The position numbers and the translations under genes are program-made. This document shows positions 34,470 through 43,230 of a stretch of 64,000 nt of DNA, piece after piece. The stretch is from Myxococcota bacterium (lineage in GTDB: Bacteria; Myxococcota_A; UBA9160; SMWR01). Position 1 is the stretch's first letter. Each line of letters opens with the position of its first letter. Under the pieces are notes generated by a model. That model made no database searches. It was not told where the DNA came from and saw only the letters and a list, made by a program, of their open reading frames with translations. Location: assembly GCA_039030075.1 (NCBI GenBank), contig JBCCEW010000010.1:117101-181100 (forward strand), in the 5' to 3' direction.

Positions 34470-35843
34470 TCACCAACTCTCGCGGGGCGGTCGCTCGAAC
34501 ATCTCCGGCGGCAGCTCGACGCCACTCGCCCGCAGCTGGTCGGCGAAGTGCGGGCGGATCCCCGTCGACACGATCTCGGCCTGGAGCACGCCGTCGCTGT
34601 CGAGGCCACGCTTTTCGAGCGTGAAGATCTCCTGCATGCTGATCATGTCGCCTTCGAGGCCGGTGATCTCGCAGAGGCTCACCAGCCGGCGGCGACCGTC
34701 GGCCAGGCGCGCGAGCTGTACGACCACGTGGATGGCCGACGAGATCTGGCTGCGGATCGCCCGCTGCGGAATGTCGAGGCCGGTCATCGCCACCATGTTC
34801 TCGATCCGCGACAGGGCGTCGCGCGGCGAGTTGGCGTGGATCGTGGTGAGCGAGCCGTCGTGGCCCGTGTTCATGGCCTGGAGCATGTCGAAGGCTTCCG
34901 AGCCACGGACCTCACCCAGGATGATGCGGTCGGGACGCATCCGCAGGGCGTTGATCACCAGCTGGCGCTGGGTGACCTCGCCCTTCCCTTCGATGCTCGC
35001 CGGCCGCGTTTCCAGCCGACCGACGTGGGCCTGGTGCATCTGGAGTTCGGCCGAGTCCTCGATCGTGATGATGCGCTCGTTCGGATTGATGAAGCTCGAG
35101 AGCACATTGAGCATCGTCGTCTTACCGGCGCCCGTACCGCCGGAAACGAGGACGTTGAGTCGCGAGCCGATCACTCCGCGGAAGAGCTCGACGATGGCCG
35201 GCGTGATGGTGCCGAGCTCGACGAGATCTTCGGCGCCGAGCGGGTCGGCGGGGAAGCGACGAATCGAGAGCAGCGGGCCGTCGAGGGCCAGCGGCGGGAT
35301 GATCGCGTTCACACGCGAGCCGTCGGCGAGACGCGCGTCGACCATCGGGTTGAGTTCGTCGACGCGGCGGCCGACGCTCGACACGATCTTCTCGATGATG
35401 CGCATCAGGTGGAGGTCGTCCTTGAAGCGCGCCACCGTGCGCTCCAGGCGTCCCATGCGCTCCACGTAGATCATCGCGTGACCATTCACGAGGATGTCGG
35501 ACACGGTCGGGTCGGCCAGCAGCGGCTCGAGCGGACCCAGGCCGAAGACCTCGTCCTGGATCTCCTTGACGACCCGCTCGCGCTCCTCGAGGGTGAAGAG
35601 CACGCGCTGCTCTTCGAGGATGCGGCGGGTGGCGAGTGCGACGTCCTGACGCACGCGCTCTTCCGAGGCCTTGCCCAGACGCGCCAGGTCGATGAGTTCG
35701 AAGAGGCGGTTGTGGACCCGGCTCTTGAGCTCTTGATAGGCGGTTTCCGGCCCGGGCTCATCGCCGCGCGGCCGCCGCGGCGATTTCTCGAGGGCCTTCG
35801 GGGCCTCGGGAACGTCGCTGCGGAGTCGGTCACGGAGCGCCAT
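34470..35843 (-). CDS. tadA: Tad pilus secretion ATPase TadA/CpaF
   Basis: The protein has 457 residues. Type II/IV secretion ATPase: Walker [10 protein letters not shown], Asp box [12 protein letters not shown], Walker [10 protein letters not shown], His box [15 protein letters not shown]. The N-terminal part ([20 protein letters not shown], then [19 protein letters not shown]) is typical of CpaF. It powers assembly of the Flp pilus. ATG at 35843 overlaps the tadZ stop in TGATG, with GGAG six bases before. A GTG one codon upstream is too close to the ribosome site. Confidence 0.95.
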   Translation of the reverse strand: MALRDRLRSDVPEAPKALEKSPRRPRGDEPGPETAYQELKSRVHNRLFELIDLARLGKASEERVRQDVALATRRILEEQRVLFTLEERERVVKEIQDEVFGLGPLEPLLADPTVSDILVNGHAMIYVERMGRLERTVARFKDDLHLMRIIEKIVSSVGRRVDELNPMVDARLADGSRVNAIIPPLALDGPLLSIRRFPADPLGAEDLVELGTITPAIVELFRGVIGSRLNVLVSGGTGAGKTTMLNVLSSFINPNERIITIEDSAELQMHQAHVGRLETRPASIEGKGEVTQRQLVINALRMRPDRIILGEVRGSEAFDMLQAMNTGHDGSLTTIHANSPRDALSRIENMVAMTGLDIPQRAIRSQISSAIHVVVQLARLADGRRRLVSLCEITGLEGDMISMQEIFTLEKRGLDSDGVLQAEIVSTGIRPHFADQLRASGVELPPEMFERPPRESW

Positions 35844-37024
35844 CACGAGCTCCGGAAGATGTTACGGACCGCGCGGCCCAGGGCGCTTCCGCCCTCTTCG
35901 GCGACCTGCAGGCCGCACCATTCATGGAGGGCTTCGCTCAGCTGGGTGTAGGCGGTCGCCAGCGCGCTGCGCGGCGCGACGTCGCTGACGCAGGCGCCCT
36001 GATTCACGCAGGCGAGCGCCGTGCGATAGGCGTTGGGGATCCGGAAGTCGAGGCCGCGGTCGAGGAACTCGTCGAGATCGCGGTCGGTGACCGAATCGTT
36101 CTTCGAGTAGCGGTTGGCCACCAGCCGGACGCGCTCGCCGGCATGCCCGAGCCGCTCGAGCAGGTCGAGGTGCTGGCGCGTGTGGTGCAGGGTGGGCACG
36201 TCCATCAGCGTGACGAGCAGGATCTGATCGGCGAGATCGAGCGCGCGAACCGTGGTGTCGCTCCAGGCACGACTCACGTCGAGCACCACCCAGTCGAAGT
36301 CTTCGCGGAGCAGGGTCAGCACTTGCTCGACGTGCTGGCCACGTACCAGCTCGGCCTCTTCGGCCCGCGCCGGAGCCGCGAGGATCTGTACGCCCTCGGC
36401 CGGCCCGTGGAGAAGCGTCCGCAAGTAGGTCGGGTCGAGCCGCTCACTCTCGCGGGCGATGTTCGCCACGCTGTAGGCGGGCTGGATGTCGAAGTGGAGC
36501 GTGACGTCGCCGAGCGGCAGGTTGAGGTCGATCAGCGCCACCCGGCCCCCGGTGCGTCGCAGGGCGCGGGCCAGCTGGCTCGCCACCGTCGTCGCACCAC
36601 AGCCGCCCTTCGCGCCCATCACCGCAATGGCCTTCGCCGGCGGGTCGGCGGCGGCTGCCGCTTCGAGATCGGCCGTCACCTCTTCGACGGCCCGGCGCAG
36701 CTCGCCCTCGTTGGGCGGTGAATCGATGTACTCGCGCACGCCCATGCGCATGGCCCGCAGAATCGGACCACTCCGGTCCTGAGGCCCGGTCACGATCAGC
36801 CGCGGGCGCGGCGTCGGCAGCTTGTCGAGCAGGTCGAGCACGGCATCGGGCATCGAGCCGAGATCAGCGAGCACCAGATCGGGGCGGTGGTCGCGCACGG
36901 CTTCGAGCAGCTCGTTCGGAGCCGCCACGCTCGCCGCGAGGTGAACCACCCCGTCTTCGGAGAGCTTCTCACTCAGGTCCCGGAGCGGAGCACTCGCGGT
37001 ATAGACAACGCAACTTCGAGCCAT
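35843..37024 (-). CDS. tadZ: Tad pilus localisation protein TadZ/CpaE (MinD-like ATPase)
   Basis: The protein has 393 residues. The N-terminal part (1-120) has receiver-like folding ([17 protein letters not shown]) as in CpaE. The C-terminal part is MinD/ParA-like: deviant Walker [36 protein letters not shown]. In the family it marks the pole or site where the pilus machine is built. Two bases separate its ATG from the stop of the TadG-like gene upstream, and it overlaps tadA by one base. Confidence 0.9.
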   Translation of the reverse strand: MARSCVVYTASAPLRDLSEKLSEDGVVHLAASVAAPNELLEAVRDHRPDLVLADLGSMPDAVLDLLDKLPTPRPRLIVTGPQDRSGPILRAMRMGVREYIDSPPNEGELRRAVEEVTADLEAAAAADPPAKAIAVMGAKGGCGATTVASQLARALRRTGGRVALIDLNLPLGDVTLHFDIQPAYSVANIARESERLDPTYLRTLLHGPAEGVQILAAPARAEEAELVRGQHVEQVLTLLREDFDWVVLDVSRAWSDTTVRALDLADQILLVTLMDVPTLHHTRQHLDLLERLGHAGERVRLVANRYSKNDSVTDRDLDEFLDRGLDFRIPNAYRTALACVNQGACVSDVAPRSALATAYTQLSEALHEWCGLQVAEEGGSALGRAVRNIFRSS

Positions 37025-37026
37025 GA

Positions 37027-38325
37027 CTACTGCACCAACACCGCGCGGCTTGCGCGCAGACCGAAATTACAGCCACCGGGGCCAGCATTCAGGGCTTCCG
37101 CATCGTCGTCGGTCGGAAAGATCGAGCAGTACTCCTGAAAACGGGCGCGAATGATCGGGTCGGGTGACGTCGGGCAGAGAAACCGACCCTTGATCGAGAA
37201 GGGATCCGGGAACGCGGTCACTTCGCGAATCTCGAAACACACAGCGCCGAGCACGCGGGCGGTACCACTGCAGAAATCCGTGTCCTGGTTCTCGATCACC
37301 GGTAGCCTCACGACCCACGAGTCTTCCGCGACGCCGAGGTAGCGATCTTCTGCCTGCGGCCCCACCGAGACCCAGAACGGATCGTTGATGCCGTAGAAGG
37401 CGTCGCGGAGTTCCTGCTCCGCGAAGTCCGAGTGGAGCACTGCCGGGAAGCCGACCTGGGCCACGTCGACACTGTCGCCCGCCTGGAGGGGGTCGGGGTT
37501 TCCTTGGCCACGGATGCGGTTGCGCAGGGTGAGCACATCCACCGAATCGCCGTTCAGAGACGTCCAACACGCGTTGTGGTTGATGCTGGTGTTGAAGGCG
37601 AGACAGGTCACGTTGCCCGGCGTATCGCCACCCTGCGGATTGTCCAGGGAGCACGCATTCGGGGCCGGAATGATGCTCTCGCAATAGTCGACGCCACAGC
37701 CATCGCTGTCACTGCTCAGCTCGCCCGCATCGATGGCGATTGGCAATTCGAGTTCGCGCTCGCCGAAATCACCGGGGAAGCCCAGATAGGCGATCGCCTG
37801 GTTTCGCACCGTGATCGTGGGGGCCTGAGTCGGCGCGGACTGGTCCTCAGGATCTCTCGGCACCCCGCCGAGGTCGAGGGCATTGGCCAGGAAGAGCGGC
37901 GGCGGCGGGTTGTCGGATCCGTCCTGGCGTAGCTCGACGCGAATCGCCGTCACGAGATCGGGATCGGTCAAGACTCCGGACTGAGTGAACACGCCCGTCT
38001 CCGGGTCCCAGTTTCCCGCGCGGAAGTCGGCGTCGTTGAGCTGGAGCTGGAGGTCGCGCACCGAAATGTTGTTCTGCGCCACTTGCTTCCCGGCCACGCG
38101 TGCCGCCTCGAAGGTGACGAACTCTCCGGTGCCGGAAATCAGGTTCGCGGCGGCAGCCATTGCCGCCCCGTCCACCGCTCCCTGACCTTGCGTGCGGCCG
38201 GCCCACACGAACCCCACGTCGATCGCCAGCGCCGCAAGCAGCATCAGGGTGATCGCAGTGCCCGCAACGAGCACCATCACCGTACCGCCTTCGCGCTTGC
38301 GATCTTTGCAGGGGGGTCGCGTCAT
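37027..38325 (-). CDS. tadG: TadG-like pilus protein
   Basis: The protein has 432 residues. The N-terminus has a short basic part and a membrane helix (GGTVMVLVAGTAITLMLLAA, then LAIDVGFVWAGRTQGQGAVD), the standard TadE/TadG Flp-assembly start in which the region after the helix begins with DVG. The long periplasmic part is rich in Cys pairs (DGCGVDYC, NACSL, TDFCSGT), suggesting disulfides. It may be a minor pseudopilin or anchor. ATG at 38325; the frame continues upstream through the lipoprotein gene, which is not credible as part of it. The symbol is by analogy with the pathway. Confidence 0.78.
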   Translation of the reverse strand: MTRPPCKDRKREGGTVMVLVAGTAITLMLLAALAIDVGFVWAGRTQGQGAVDGAAMAAAANLISGTGEFVTFEAARVAGKQVAQNNISVRDLQLQLNDADFRAGNWDPETGVFTQSGVLTDPDLVTAIRVELRQDGSDNPPPPLFLANALDLGGVPRDPEDQSAPTQAPTITVRNQAIAYLGFPGDFGERELELPIAIDAGELSSDSDGCGVDYCESIIPAPNACSLDNPQGGDTPGNVTCLAFNTSINHNACWTSLNGDSVDVLTLRNRIRGQGNPDPLQAGDSVDVAQVGFPAVLHSDFAEQELRDAFYGINDPFWVSVGPQAEDRYLGVAEDSWVVRLPVIENQDTDFCSGTARVLGAVCFEIREVTAFPDPFSIKGRFLCPTSPDPIIRARFQEYCSIFPTDDDAEALNAGPGGCNFGLRASRAVLVQ

Positions 38326-38333
38326 GCTTCGCT

Positions 38334-38591
38334 CTAGTCGATGTCCACGTTGATGATCGACTTCGATTCGTCTTCCGGAGTGGTCCGTTCCTGCTTCCGG
38401 TACTTGTACATCGCGTTCGTGGTGCTCGCGGCGTCGAGCTCCGGCGAGTCCTCGCCCCCAGCTTCCGGATTCTCGATTGAACGCTCGACGTAGTCGGAGT
38501 GCGATCGCGAGTACGCGCGATCCAGGGGGGTCTGGCAGCCGGCCCACACCAGGACCAGAAACGCCAGCGCTGCGATCGTCATCCGCGCCAT
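38334..38591 (-). CDS. Small lipoprotein inside the Tad operon
   Basis: The protein has 85 residues. Lipoprotein signal IAALAFLVLVWAGCQTP (lipobox AGC), then a hydrophilic, acidic tail without obvious fold (NPEAGGEDSPELDAASTTNA). ATG overlaps the secretin stop in TGATG, so it is coupled to the secretin. By position it may be a pilotin-like or RcpB-like helper for the secretin, but no sequence motif proves it. Confidence 0.65.
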   Translation of the reverse strand: MARMTIAALAFLVLVWAGCQTPLDRAYSRSHSDYVERSIENPEAGGEDSPELDAASTTNAMYKYRKQERTTPEDESKSIINVDID

Positions 38592-40150
38592 CAGTTGCCT
38601 CCGTTCTCGGGCGTGGCGGGCAGCCGGTAACCCGCTTCCCCGATCAGGCCCGCCTCGGGCGGCCCCTCGGATTCTTCGGGCCGCAGGTCGTCGAAGCCCT
38701 CGACCCGCCCCAGCAGATAGAACTCGAACGGGTTCGCTTCATCGAGATAGTCGGTGGGGAGCGGCGGCAGTTCGTCACCAATCGGCTTCACGAGGCGCGG
38801 CCGCACCAACAACACGAGCTCCGTAGTCGTCTTCTCCCAAGTCGAGCTACGCACCAGTGAGCCCAGGATCGGGATCGACTTCAGCAGCGGGTAGCCCGAG
38901 CTCCGTGCCGACAGGTCTTCGCTGAGCAGGCCCGCAATGGCGAGGGTCTGGCCGTCCCCGATGTCTACGCCGGTGGAGGCGCGTCGCGTCCGGAAACCCG
39001 GCGTCGTGAAGCCTGCCAAGGTCGTCGACAGGGTGAAGTCGGGCTCGCTCACCTCGGTCTCGACGACGAGGTGGATGCGTTCGTCGTGGATCACCGTGGG
39101 TGTGAAAGCGACCCCGATCCCGAATTCCTTGAACTCGATCGTGATCGAGTTGTTGTTGCCGGCCTGGGCAATCGGAATCGGCACCTCCCCGCCTGCCAAG
39201 AAGCGCGCCGTCTCACCAGTCCGTGCGACGAGGGTTGGCTCGGCAAGCACCTTGCCGAGCCCCGTCTCGGCCAGGGCATTCACGTAGAACTGATAGACGC
39301 CGGTGCCGATCGGAAACGCGGAACCGATGAAGTTGACCTGGTCCGAGAACTCGACGATCTCTTGAAGTGCTCCGCCGACCTCGACCTGATCGGGCCTCGC
39401 CAGACCATCGATGGAATTGAACACATCAAAGGTGCGCTCTCCGTTCTGGACGATGCTCGCGGCGAAGTTCGTGCCAATCGTGCGCGTGAGCGAGCGCGAC
39501 ATCTCGGAGACGGTCACCTCGATCATCACCTGCTGGTTGCCGCCCACCGTGAGCAGGTTGATGACCTCGCCTTCTTCCTTCTCGTCCTTCTTCTTGAAGT
39601 AGGCAGACGCCACGGCGAGCACGCGCTCGACCGTCGCCGCATCGGGGACCGAGCCGGTCAGGACGATCGACTCGCCCGCCGAGTCGACGCGCACGTCGCC
39701 GACGTCGACGACGCGGCGGATCTCGCGCTCGATCCAGGAGAAGGCCCGGCCGACGTGGACGTCGATCGCCGCCTCGATCTGGCCCGACGTGCTCCAGATC
39801 ACCACGTTGGTGCTGCCCACGGTCTTCGGGACGAACTGAAGCTCGGTGGACTGCAGGGGCACGACGTCGGCCACGGACGGGTCGCCTACGGACACGCGGC
39901 GCACGGGATAGGCGGTGCGGATGAACACCGACTTCCCCTTCTCCATATAGAGCTCACGCAGGGTGTCGTCGGCGCTTCCGGGCGCCTCGAGATAGATGGT
40001 GGCGCGCGCGCCGGTCGGGACGAGCTCGCGCCGCGACTGGGTCGCCGCAGACGCAGCGCTCGCCAGGAAGGCGAGCGACAGCAGGAGACTTCCCCACCAG
40101 AGGGCGAACGACGGGCCCGCGTCGGGCCTGGCAGCCGGGTTCTGCATCAT
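38591..40150 (-). CDS. cpaC: Tad pilus outer-membrane secretin CpaC/RcpA
   Basis: The protein has 519 residues. Signal peptide SLLLSLAFLASAASA. The N-terminal BON-like and pilus domains contain VRRVSVGDPSVADVVPL and VVIWSTSGQIEAAIDV. The C-terminal secretin domain has GLGKVLAEPTLVARTGETA, FLAGGEVPIPI, FGIGVAFTPTV and VDIGDGQTLAIAGLL, ending in TTELVLLVRPRLV. It forms the outer-membrane channel for the Flp pilus. Two ATG codons in tandem (40150, 40147) follow CCGGAGCGA; the second has the better spacing. About 60 residues extend past the secretin domain. Confidence 0.93.
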   Translation of the reverse strand: MMQNPAARPDAGPSFALWWGSLLLSLAFLASAASAATQSRRELVPTGARATIYLEAPGSADDTLRELYMEKGKSVFIRTAYPVRRVSVGDPSVADVVPLQSTELQFVPKTVGSTNVVIWSTSGQIEAAIDVHVGRAFSWIEREIRRVVDVGDVRVDSAGESIVLTGSVPDAATVERVLAVASAYFKKKDEKEEGEVINLLTVGGNQQVMIEVTVSEMSRSLTRTIGTNFAASIVQNGERTFDVFNSIDGLARPDQVEVGGALQEIVEFSDQVNFIGSAFPIGTGVYQFYVNALAETGLGKVLAEPTLVARTGETARFLAGGEVPIPIAQAGNNNSITIEFKEFGIGVAFTPTVIHDERIHLVVETEVSEPDFTLSTTLAGFTTPGFRTRRASTGVDIGDGQTLAIAGLLSEDLSARSSGYPLLKSIPILGSLVRSSTWEKTTTELVLLVRPRLVKPIGDELPPLPTDYLDEANPFEFYLLGRVEGFDDLRPEESEGPPEAGLIGEAGYRLPATPENGGN

Positions 40151-40204
40151 TCGCTCCGGTGTGTGCGAGAGAGTTGCGGGTCGGTGACAGAGAAGCGCAC
40201 GGAA

Positions 40205-41038
40205 CTAGAAGCTCTCGACCGACACTTCGGCGCCCTTCACGACCTCGACGTTGGTCTTGGGACGGGGTCGCGGCCGCGGCTTTTGCACCACGACCGGCTT
40301 CGGCGGAAGCACGATGGCGACATCGCCCAACACATCGCCCACCGTCACGCTGGGCGTGTTGACCACTTCGTCCGACTTCGGGTGACGCAGCGCCAACTGC
40401 AGCTTCCCCTCGTGGACCGCGTAGGTCAGCAACTCGGCCTGCTCGGTGTTCACCTCGAGAGTCACCACCTGGGCCGGCTCGGGGTCGCGGCTGCCGAACG
40501 CCTCGACCTTTTGGTCGATGGCCAGCACCTTCACGTTCTGCAGGATGACCTTGCTGTAGGGCATCGGGTTGTCGCGATCCAAGCGGCGCAGCGTCGTGAT
40601 CACGTCGACGCGAGAGCCCGGCACCACGAAACCGGCCACGCCGACGACCGGGTCGACCTTCACCGAGATGGCGCGCAGGGACGGATCGATCATCGACACC
40701 AGGCCACCCGGCGAGCCCTTCGGCAACAGGGCCGATTCGAGCACCGGCTCGCCACTGGCGAGTGCGCGCCGGAGCACCCGGCCTTCGAGCCGATCCAGGG
40801 AGTCGAAGGTGCCCTGAGGCACAAAGCCCAGGGGCCAGTCCACCGTGATCAAGTCCGCAGCAGCCAGCACACTCCCGGCAGGCACGTCATTGCGCATCGC
40901 CACCACCGGGGTGGCCGTGCGAGCGTAGGTGGGAGACTGCTGGGTCTGACTCTCGAGCCAGTTGCGCGCCATGAAGGCGGCGCCAAGGCCGAGAACCACA
41001 GCCAGTACCAGGAAAAGGACAGCGCGGCGATTTTGCAC
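40205..41038 (-). CDS. cpaB: Tad pilus assembly protein CpaB/RcpC
   Basis: The protein has 277 residues from a GTG start. N-terminal membrane helix (AVLFLVLAVVLGLGAAFMA), then a SAF domain (TPVVAMRNDVPAGSVLAAAD, then WPLGFVPQGTF) and the RcpC-type C-terminal part (RAISVKVDPVVGVAGFVVPG, SRVDVITTL, VTLEVNTEQAELLTYAVHEG). The end is rich in Pro and Arg (KPRPRPRPKT). In Tad systems it sits in the periplasm with the secretin, possibly contacting peptidoglycan. Lies between tadE-like and cpaC. Confidence 0.92.
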   Translation of the reverse strand: MQNRRAVLFLVLAVVLGLGAAFMARNWLESQTQQSPTYARTATPVVAMRNDVPAGSVLAAADLITVDWPLGFVPQGTFDSLDRLEGRVLRRALASGEPVLESALLPKGSPGGLVSMIDPSLRAISVKVDPVVGVAGFVVPGSRVDVITTLRRLDRDNPMPYSKVILQNVKVLAIDQKVEAFGSRDPEPAQVVTLEVNTEQAELLTYAVHEGKLQLALRHPKSDEVVNTPSVTVGDVLGDVAIVLPPKPVVVQKPRPRPRPKTNVEVVKGAEVSVESF

Positions 41039-41064
41039 GGGGGGTTGGACTCAGGTGAGGGGGT

Positions 41065-41541
41065 CTACTCGTTCCGCATGACTGCAGAGTGACCGACGTT
41101 GAGGGAACCGGGCAGGATGCCGGGACTGCGCAGCGCGCCGAGCCCGGGGATATAGAGGAAGGGAAAATCGATGCTGGCGCGCACCAAGACCTGGGTGCCG
41201 CTGCCTGCGCACACGTTGTCGGCGATCTCGTTGTTGCTGAACGCGACCGCCACGTCATTGCGCTGAATCGCACCGGCTTCCGCGAAGTCGAGCACCCGAT
41301 TGGTGATCTCGGTCTTCACGATGCCTGCGACACAGTTGTCGCGATAGACGATGGCGTGGCGGGCGCCTTCGCGGGCGGCGTTGCTCAGCGTCAACCAGCG
41401 GTTGAAGAGCAGGCCCATCTCCGCGATCGCGAACATCACCAGCAATAGGATGGGAAGGATGATGGCCATCTCGACCATCGCCATTCCCCCGCGGGCACGG
41501 GTGCGCGAACGAACTCGCTCGAGCCATCGCGCTACATCCAT
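41065..41541 (-). CDS. tadE: TadE-like pseudopilin
   Basis: The protein has 158 residues. The motif RARGGMAMVEMAIILPILLL (Gly before the cleavage site and Glu at +5) is followed by VMFAIAEMGLLFNRWLTLSN and AAREGARHA, all standard for TadE. It should be processed by the prepilin peptidase encoded just upstream. ATG at 41541 overlaps that gene's end by ten bases. The C-terminal part has beta strands and two Cys (DNCVAG, DNVCAG). Confidence 0.88.
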   Translation of the reverse strand: MDVARWLERVRSRTRARGGMAMVEMAIILPILLLVMFAIAEMGLLFNRWLTLSNAAREGARHAIVYRDNCVAGIVKTEITNRVLDFAEAGAIQRNDVAVAFSNNEIADNVCAGSGTQVLVRASIDFPFLYIPGLGALRSPGILPGSLNVGHSAVMRNE

Positions 41542-42179
41542 GCGGACCCCCACAACTGGTAACAACAAGCCCCGATGCCAATCGCGAGGGCGAAGGGCAG
41601 CCCTCCGCTCGCAACCGATCCTGGAGCCGGTGGGAAGTAGGTGGCCTGACGCGACAAGAATGTTACCCGCAGGCTGTCGACCCAGCGACTCACCAGGTTG
41701 GGTAATTCGCCCCGGAGGGCGATCCAGGAGAGGCCGAGGACACCCCCGGACACGACTACCCAGAAGAGCACGCCCAGGATGTGGCTGGAACCCCAGAGCG
41801 CACCCAACGCCATCATCGCCTTGACGTCGCCGGCGCCGAGCCAGCGAACGTGAAAGGGAAGGAAGAGCACGGCGAGCGCAAGCCCTGCCCCGCCAAGGGC
41901 TTCCCAGAACGCAGAAAGGCCCATCACCCCGGCGAAGACCAGAGCGGCACCCAGAGCGCCGAAGGTCAGCCAGTTGGGGATGCGCAGGGCGTAGACGTCA
42001 TAGGCGACGGCCACGAATAGGAACGCCGCTGCCCACTCGATGGCGGGCAGCGGCGTGTCCCGTGCAGTCCAGAGAAACCCGGCAGCCGTGACCAGGGCCA
42101 GGAGACAAGACAGCCCAAGCGTCGTACTCGCACCCGCCTGCGAGACGTCGCGCGTCGGCAGGGCGATTTCTTGTCGCAT
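41532..42179 (-). CDS. tadV: Tad prepilin peptidase TadV/CpaA
   Basis: The protein has 215 residues with about six membrane helices. The two catalytic Asp of type 4 prepilin peptidases are visible in AYDVYALRIPNW and GAGDVKAMMALG (GxGD). It lacks the N-terminal methyltransferase domain of PilD, as expected for TadV. It processes Flp and the TadE/TadG-like pseudopilins. The only strong Shine-Dalgarno (AGGAGG) lies 22 bases upstream in a possible hairpin, so initiation here may be weak compared with the pilin. Confidence 0.92.
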   Translation of the reverse strand: MRQEIALPTRDVSQAGASTTLGLSCLLALVTAAGFLWTARDTPLPAIEWAAAFLFVAVAYDVYALRIPNWLTFGALGAALVFAGVMGLSAFWEALGGAGLALAVLFLPFHVRWLGAGDVKAMMALGALWGSSHILGVLFWVVVSGGVLGLSWIALRGELPNLVSRWVDSLRVTFLSRQATYFPPAPGSVASGGLPFALAIGIGACCYQLWGSAWM

Positions 42180-42188
42180 GGCTCGGCC

Positions 42189-42205
42189 GGAGGCGCCAGA
42201 CCTCC
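42189..42205 (-). promoter_or_regulatory. Hairpin holding an AGGAGG between flp and tadV
   Basis: On the minus strand GGAGG (42205-42201) can pair with CCTCC (42193-42189) around a seven-base loop. It could mask the ribosome site or stabilise the end of the flp message. The stem is short; this is a suggestion only. Confidence 0.25.
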
Positions 42206-42221
42206 TAGGCGACGCTACGAA

Positions 42222-42419
42222 TCAGTTTCCTCCGCCACCACCGCAGTTGCCGGTGGAGACGCAGGTCCCGATGTTCTGCAGGGCCGTCTGGATGTTCGTA
42301 TTGAGCGTCGACCAGAGCAGCGCGCCCGCCAGGGCGAACACCACGCCAACGATCGACCACTCGACCATTTCCATGCCGTCATCCTCGCGGACGAGGCGCT
42401 TCAGCGAACGAACGAGCAT
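42222..42419 (-). CDS. flp: Flp-family major pilin
   Basis: The protein has 65 residues from ATG at 42419, with GGAGAGATC before it. A basic leader ends in REDDG, and cleavage should fall before MEMVEWSIVGVVFALAGALL. The Glu at +5 is kept, while the usual Tyr at +6 of Flp pilins is Trp. The helix is followed by STLNTNIQTALQNIGTCVST and a glycine-rich end with two Cys (CVSTGNC). It is the first gene of the Tad operon and should be made in excess. The Cys pair may give a C-terminal disulfide loop, which ordinary Flp lacks. Confidence 0.88.
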   Translation of the reverse strand: MLVRSLKRLVREDDGMEMVEWSIVGVVFALAGALLWSTLNTNIQTALQNIGTCVSTGNCGGGGGN

Positions 42420-42846
42420 GATCTCTCCAAATTGCTGGGGGGTACGCGCGGGACGCCACACCCAAGTTTTGCAGCACGGCTACACGCCCACGCCGCTGGC
42501 AGGTATGTGCCACCTGCGACCGGATGGGTCACGCGGGTTTCGCCGCGGAAAGTAGCCTGAGCCTTGCCAATGCCGGCGTCAAGCCAGGAACGAGGCCCCA
42601 CGCGAAAAAATTCGCGTGAAGAATCAAGGTGTTGGGCCCTCACCGCGCCACTTCTCCTGCGCGGTGACCAGCACACGAACGAGGTTTCAAAACAAATTCA
42701 AGGAGATCGCGTACAACCTGCAAGTCGATTATATGCCCCGCGGGACACGCCGAAATCTCCTGCCTCGGCCTCACATCGCTGGCTCCGAGCGGATCGCGTC
42801 CGGTTGCACACGCGTGAGTGGCAGCCCGCAGGCCCGGCAGCCCCGA
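42420..42846. other. Control region upstream of the Tad operon (427 bases without a gene)
   Basis: It contains an AT-rich patch (42680-42735) unusual for this genome, with a perfect TATAAT on the minus strand (42733-42728) but no good -35. It also holds a perfect inverted repeat at 42599-42618 and a TGGCAC on the minus strand near 42512. The Tad promoter is probably here. Short frames in this stretch look like noise. Confidence 0.45.
42599..42618. promoter_or_regulatory. Perfect inverted repeat upstream of flp
   Basis: CACGCGAA (42599-42606), four A, then TTCGCGTG (42611-42618): eight-base perfect arms. No T-run follows on either strand, so a protein-binding site is more likely than a terminator. 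It lies 180 bases upstream of the pilin start and is a candidate operator for the Tad operon. Confidence 0.4.
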
Positions 42847-43230
42847 TCAGCGCGGCAGCACGTCGGGGGTCCAGCGGCCCTCGGTCGCCATGGCGGGCAA
42901 CCAGGTCTCGACCAGCTTGCCCTCGGCCCAGCGGAAGGTCTGGACCCAGTCCCACTGCATCTCGCCGTTGATCTTCCACGTGCCGATCGCGGTGACGAAA
43001 TGGCCCTCGGCCATCAGGAAATAGTGGAAGTCGGAGATGACCCAACGACTACAGCTCGCAGTGATCTGATCCCGATACTCCTCGGCCGTCACCGTGCGAT
43101 CCCCGACGACGTCGTGGCGCGTGTACTCGGGCCCCGCCAGCTCGGGAACGAGGGCGAAGTTCTTCGGCCCCCACATCTCGTCGTACCAGCGACGCAGCAG
43201 CGCCTTCCCTTCGGCCTCAGGCGACGACAC
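42847..43230 (-). CDS. SnoaL-like (NTF2-fold) protein
   Basis: The protein has 127 residues. GTG at 43230 follows GGAGGAGAAGGA; the longer frame to 43377 is antisense noise from the neighbour. The pattern ALLRRWYDEMWGPKNFALVP, then EYTRHDVVGDRTVTAEEYRD, then AIGTWKINGEMQWDWVQTFR and GKLVETWLP is that of the SnoaL-like polyketide cyclase or NTF2 superfamily, with the pocket His and Asp (RHD) kept. The substrate is unknown. Its start overlaps the end of the acyltransferase gene by 14 bases, so the two are coupled. Confidence 0.75.
   Translation of the reverse strand: MSSPEAEGKALLRRWYDEMWGPKNFALVPELAGPEYTRHDVVGDRTVTAEEYRDQITASCSRWVISDFHYFLMAEGHFVTAIGTWKINGEMQWDWVQTFRWAEGKLVETWLPAMATEGRWTPDVLPR

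Noticed and set aside
39071..41092. Plus-strand open frame of 673 residues opposite the secretin and cpaB genes
   Set aside because: Composition (His, Asp, Arg, Gly) is that of an antisense shadow; both minus genes are certain.
42498..42512. Sigma-54-like promoter on the minus strand upstream of flp (TGGCAC then CTGC)
   Set aside because: The GG and GC are nine bases apart instead of the strict ten, so it should not work as a -24/-12 promoter.
42728..42733. Perfect TATAAT on the minus strand before the Tad operon
   Set aside because: Not called as a promoter because no acceptable -35 lies 16-18 bases upstream; mentioned only within the control region.
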